Below are positions 60,839 to 64,000 of a stretch of 64,000 bases of DNA, piece after piece (position 1 is the first letter of the stretch; each line of letters begins with the position of its first letter). A program made the position numbers and the translations under genes. The stretch is taken from positions 16,103,938-16,167,937 of the forward strand of contig CM052358.1 in NCBI GenBank assembly GCA_028551475.1. Reading direction: 5' to 3'. This DNA comes from Casuarina equisetifolia. Taxonomy: Eukaryota; Streptophyta; Magnoliopsida; Fagales; Casuarinaceae. The notes under the pieces were generated by a model. It ran no database searches. It had not been told where the DNA came from and saw only the letters and a program-made list of their open reading frames with translations.

Positions 60839-62609
60839 TGTTGGAAAATAAAGCTTTTGTGTGTGAAAAAATATATTTATGCAGATATTTGATAAAATAT
60901 GTTTTTCATAAGTGCAAAAGAAAATTATAGGAAGTAAAAAGTTTACAAATTATAATATCAATTAATGATATTATAAAGTAACCGGGTTCCTATATTTCTT
61001 AATATAATGTTACTATATAGTGACATTAAGAAATGATTTATTTAAATTGCATTAGTTAAAATGTCTTGAGTACAAATGTCTGTTAAATTAAAATTAAATA
61101 TGACATACATTGTGGTTAAGAAAAAAATGATGCTTGCTTATGTTTTGATGAAGGTTGAAATATGTGGCTTTGCTTGTTGGAATAAATCTTAGTTCTATCA
61201 AGGACATGTATTACACCATTCTCATATTGATATAATGTTCTCGGGTTGGATATTGAGTTCTCGGGCTAGATATTGGGTTCTCAGTCCTATTATACTCAAC
61301 CTCTTAAGCTTTTGGTCCATGACACATTGTGTTATCAGAGTCATTGTGTTATCAAGCTTGCTCTCGGTCCAATTATAATCGGCCTCTTAAGCTCTTGATC
61401 CTCGCATTTTCAGGCTCGCTCTCGCTTAAGCGGGTGCGGATGCTGGTGATGAAACTCATTATTCCATGTGGATGCTGGTAATGAAACTCATTGTTTCATT
61501 AACATATCACCCTCACTTATCTACCTGATGCCCTAATAAGAGTATTGTCAAAGAGCTACCGATATGAGAGAGTGAGAGAAAGAGGAGAACGGGCACTGCT
61601 AGAGACTGAATCCTCAAAGGGAGGATTTCTGATGAGATTGATGTCAGAACGGTCTGATTTGAGCTGGAGAAGGAAGATTTGAAGGTTAATCTACTGTTCC
61701 AACAGGAAGATAGCTCATGATTGAGGTTTGATGTGCTCGAAACCTTAGCCCTAATTTTTCTATTTAAGAGAAGTTGTTCTACGGAGAAGGGGTCAATGAC
61801 TTACAAGATTCTGAAGCTTTTATTGAGAAAAGATTCTATTATTGAACTCATTCTTTGATCTTGCATTCTTCGTGACAATTGGTGATATTCAAGGCTACGG
61901 TGACATTGTGATTAAATCTTTATCTGTTTGTTCATATCATCGATTCAATCTTGTATAACCTGTATATGTGCTGATTTCATTAGAAAAAAGTTATTGCACA
62001 TAAACATTGAGAAAAACCCAAAACCCTAATTTATTTCAATTTAGGGTTTTCGTGATAGGAGTTGAGAACTTTTATATCTACATCAGATTAGCTCTTATTT
62101 ATTATAGAATCCCACTATTTGTCATATTATTTGTGATTTGTAATTGATTGATGATCTTTTGATCATATTGTATAATCTTATACAAGAGATTCCTTGAAGA
62201 GTAATCGTTTGAGTTAGGGAGAACGTTTTCTCCTAACTTGGTTGAGTAAAGGAGACTTTAATCAGTTTTGATTGAAGGAGAAGAGAGTGGACGTAGGACT
62301 CAAGGTGTGAGTGCTGAACCACTATGGTAAATTTGGTGTGAATATCTTTGCCTATTATTGCCTTAATCTTCTTATAACACTTGCTACCTTATTCCTAGTC
62401 TTTGAATTTATAAGAATATTTGAAGTGCATAATTGTGATAGTATTTTCATTGACTTGGAAGAAAAGCATCATAGGTTTTGAATTATGATTATGTCATATC
62501 ATAATTATTTGTATGTTATTGTTAATATAACAAATTTTTTCAAGTTGTTTTTATAAATTGCCAATATAACAATTCAACCCCCCTTTTTATTAAGCCATAA
62601 AAACCAACA
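60839..62609 (+). repeat. 3' LTR of Sirevirus-like copy 2
   Basis: Starts TGTTGGAAAATAAAGC and ends AAAACCAACA, about 40 bp shorter than the 5' LTR. Confidence 0.92.
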
Positions 62610-62614
62610 GATTG

Positions 62615-63180
62615 GACTTCAACACTACGAAAATAATGAATTTTGGTCAAGTGATTGATAACAAACTCATCCTAAACTAAATCAAGGAAGCTACCAAAAG
62701 GGCTTGAAGGGAGCTTATGAGAAGAATTTCATTGATATAAACTAAGATGACAATGTTGAAATGATGATTGTGGAGAATAAATAATGAACAATTAACATTA
62801 GAGATGTGTAAAGTCAATCCAAACAAATAAGAAGTAGCTTTCTTGAGCCCATATAGAGAGTGATGCAAGTATAAACATGATTATCGTGTGTCAAGTCCAC
62901 AAAGCCCTAAGGTCGTTCCATATAGTCTTCTTAGGAAAGGTCGTCATGAGGGAAGGTATTCAAGACATTAAGTTAACAATGACAAGCTTGACCATTAGAG
63001 TGAAGATTTTAATGAAGTCAATGCCAACTTTTTGATGATAGCCCTTGGAAATGAAAGATGGCCTTGTGTATTGTTTAAGTGTGCCATTGAACCAAAATTT
63101 GACTTTGAGATCTATTTATAACTAGTAGGATAACCATGATATGTGGGAAAAACCAATTTCTAGTATTATTCTAAGTAAGA
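62615..63180 (-). mobile_element. Copia RT remnant, proximal half
   Basis: The minus strand reads GFHQKVGIDFIKIFTLMVKL-like text with one change near 63020-63070, then HHSLYGLKKATSYLFGLTL, and LVYINEILLISS (62680-62870). The polymerase box Tyr-Val-Asp-Asp reads Tyr-Ile-Asn-Glu, so it is dead. The frame continues into the 52930-53577 piece once Sirevirus-like copy 2 is removed. Confidence 0.75.
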
Positions 63181-64000
63181 GTAATGTGTACTTGGCAACC
63201 ACTACAACACATTAATGTAGCTCCTAAGCCACTGTAAAAAGCTTGTAAGCTCAATATAGGAATGAGTAATGGTAGTTAAAGGAAAAATGTATTAATGCTT
63301 AAGGGTGTCATGATATATGATGCATGGCAAGAATATGAGTATTCTTTGTTTACATTGATAGTAAAAAAAATAAATATTCTTTTAAATTAATTTTTCATAT
63401 TTAGAAAATGTGTCAAAAAGGAAAACATTGCAAGGCATTTTTTAATATAATATTTGTTTTAAATATTACATCAATGCCATGTACTGACATTTGTAACTAG
63501 TTTTTTATTTCATCATTTGTATGGCTAAGATTGGATTAATTCTTATATAATCCAAAAAATGTGGTCTAATTGTATTGGCATAGCATGGGCTAGCTTTTTT
63601 TTTTTTTTTTTCAAATAAGCCAAGGACCAAAGCCTAGGCTCGCAAAACAATTTAAGTGAAATGCTTAATTTACTTTCTCACGCACAATGAGAGGGCATGT
63701 TAAGATGAGTACAATAAATTTTACATTGGTAAATAATATATTAAAAATCATATTTATATGATAATGAATTTAACTAATTCTTAAGTTGTCTTTTGAGTTA
63801 AATAATGGACCTTTTAACAAAGTATTTAGATTTCAAATTGGAAATACTTCTTGTATATAATAAAACTCTTCTAAAACTCTAAATAAAAACCTTATATTTT
63901 TTAAGAATTGGTAAATTAGATTCTTTTTTTAGGGATTGTGGTAATTGAAGGTCTTTAGTAATAGTGGATAGAATAAATCAACCTTTTTGAATATCACTGG
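63181..64000. other. No gene recognised
   Basis: AT-rich sequence with homopolymer T runs (about 63595-63611). Upstream Copia text may continue for a short way but is no longer recognisable. Confidence 0.5.

Larger units (their letters stand above)
53583..62609 (+). mobile_element. Full-length degenerate Sirevirus-like Copia element, copy 2
   Basis: 9027 bp between perfect target duplications GATTG (53578-53582 and 62610-62614). Order: 5' LTR 53583-55393, primer site ATTGGCATCTAAAGCC at 55394, gag, protease, integrase, RT, RNase H, purine tract AAAAAGGGGGAGAT, 3' LTR 60839-62609. The pol text is close to copy 1, but the LTRs are longer (about 1.8 kb) and alignable to copy 1 only in blocks, so they are related subfamilies. 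Each domain is broken by stops, frameshifts or lost catalytic residues. No envelope-like frame is seen. It is inserted in a minus-strand Copia RT. Confidence 0.93.

Noticed and set aside
62010..62050. AAACCCTAA-like text considered as a telomere-type repeat
   Set aside because: It is a single occurrence in each copy 2 LTR, not a tandem array.

Overview
This window is AT-rich plant nuclear DNA. Spliced genes with GT-AG introns, a chloroplast-targeted DUF3411 protein, DUF604 glycosyltransferase-like genes and many degenerate Copia, Gypsy and LINE retroelements all point to a flowering plant, probably a eudicot. I cannot name the species from sequence alone, and I see no bacterial, organellar or free viral genome.

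Genic left part (about 3.4-14.9 kb). An eight-exon RETICULATA-related (DUF3411) gene lies on the plus strand (5454-10712). An intact three-exon DUF604 gene, 'A', lies on the minus strand (12055-13767). The last exon of a second DUF604 copy, 'B', is at 14813-14899. Positions 1-1666 hold a minus-strand Copia remnant that runs off the left edge.

Retrotransposon nest (about 14.97-39.6 kb). Intron 2 of copy B is split by about 24.6 kb of retroelements; its exon 2 resurfaces at 39711-40132. Layers can be read from interrupted reading frames and target-site duplications (TSDs). An old plus-strand Copia reverse transcriptase (RT) is cut at 16189 and resumes at 30691. A non-coding LTR element (16190-22300) sits in that RT. 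A minus-strand solo LTR (18861-20205, TSD AAGGT/GAGGT) sits in that element. A complete but dead Sirevirus-like Copia (22305-30685, minus strand, TSD AATCT) sits exactly at its right border. Next come a complete, decayed plus-strand Copia (31612-36891, TSD GTTAG), a polyamine-oxidase-like exon scrap (36897-36983), and a gag-like segment enclosed by inverted LTR arms (37868-39408).

Middle (40.1-48.5 kb). A second Tork/Ale-type Copia, truncated on its right, interrupts exon 2 of copy B at 40133. A Gypsy integrase/chromodomain remnant (44340-48465) is itself split twice: by an unidentified 0.76 kb insertion, and by a 2.2 kb L1-type LINE on the minus strand.

Right part. A third DUF604 copy, 'C', is intact on the minus strand (48824-50491). 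The three DUF604 copies are therefore an old tandem array on one strand, later expanded and broken by retrotransposons. A short LINE-like 3' fragment (51776-51976) lies between 19-bp direct repeats. From 52.9 to 63.2 kb a minus-strand Copia RT is interrupted by a second full-length dead Sirevirus-like element (53583-62609, plus strand, TSD GATTG).

Only three loci look like functional protein genes: the DUF3411 gene and DUF604 copies A and C. No tRNA, rRNA or CRISPR was found. I saw no clearly new biological system; the main interest is the readable insertion history and the splitting of a DUF604 gene. All coordinates and alignments were made by eye.
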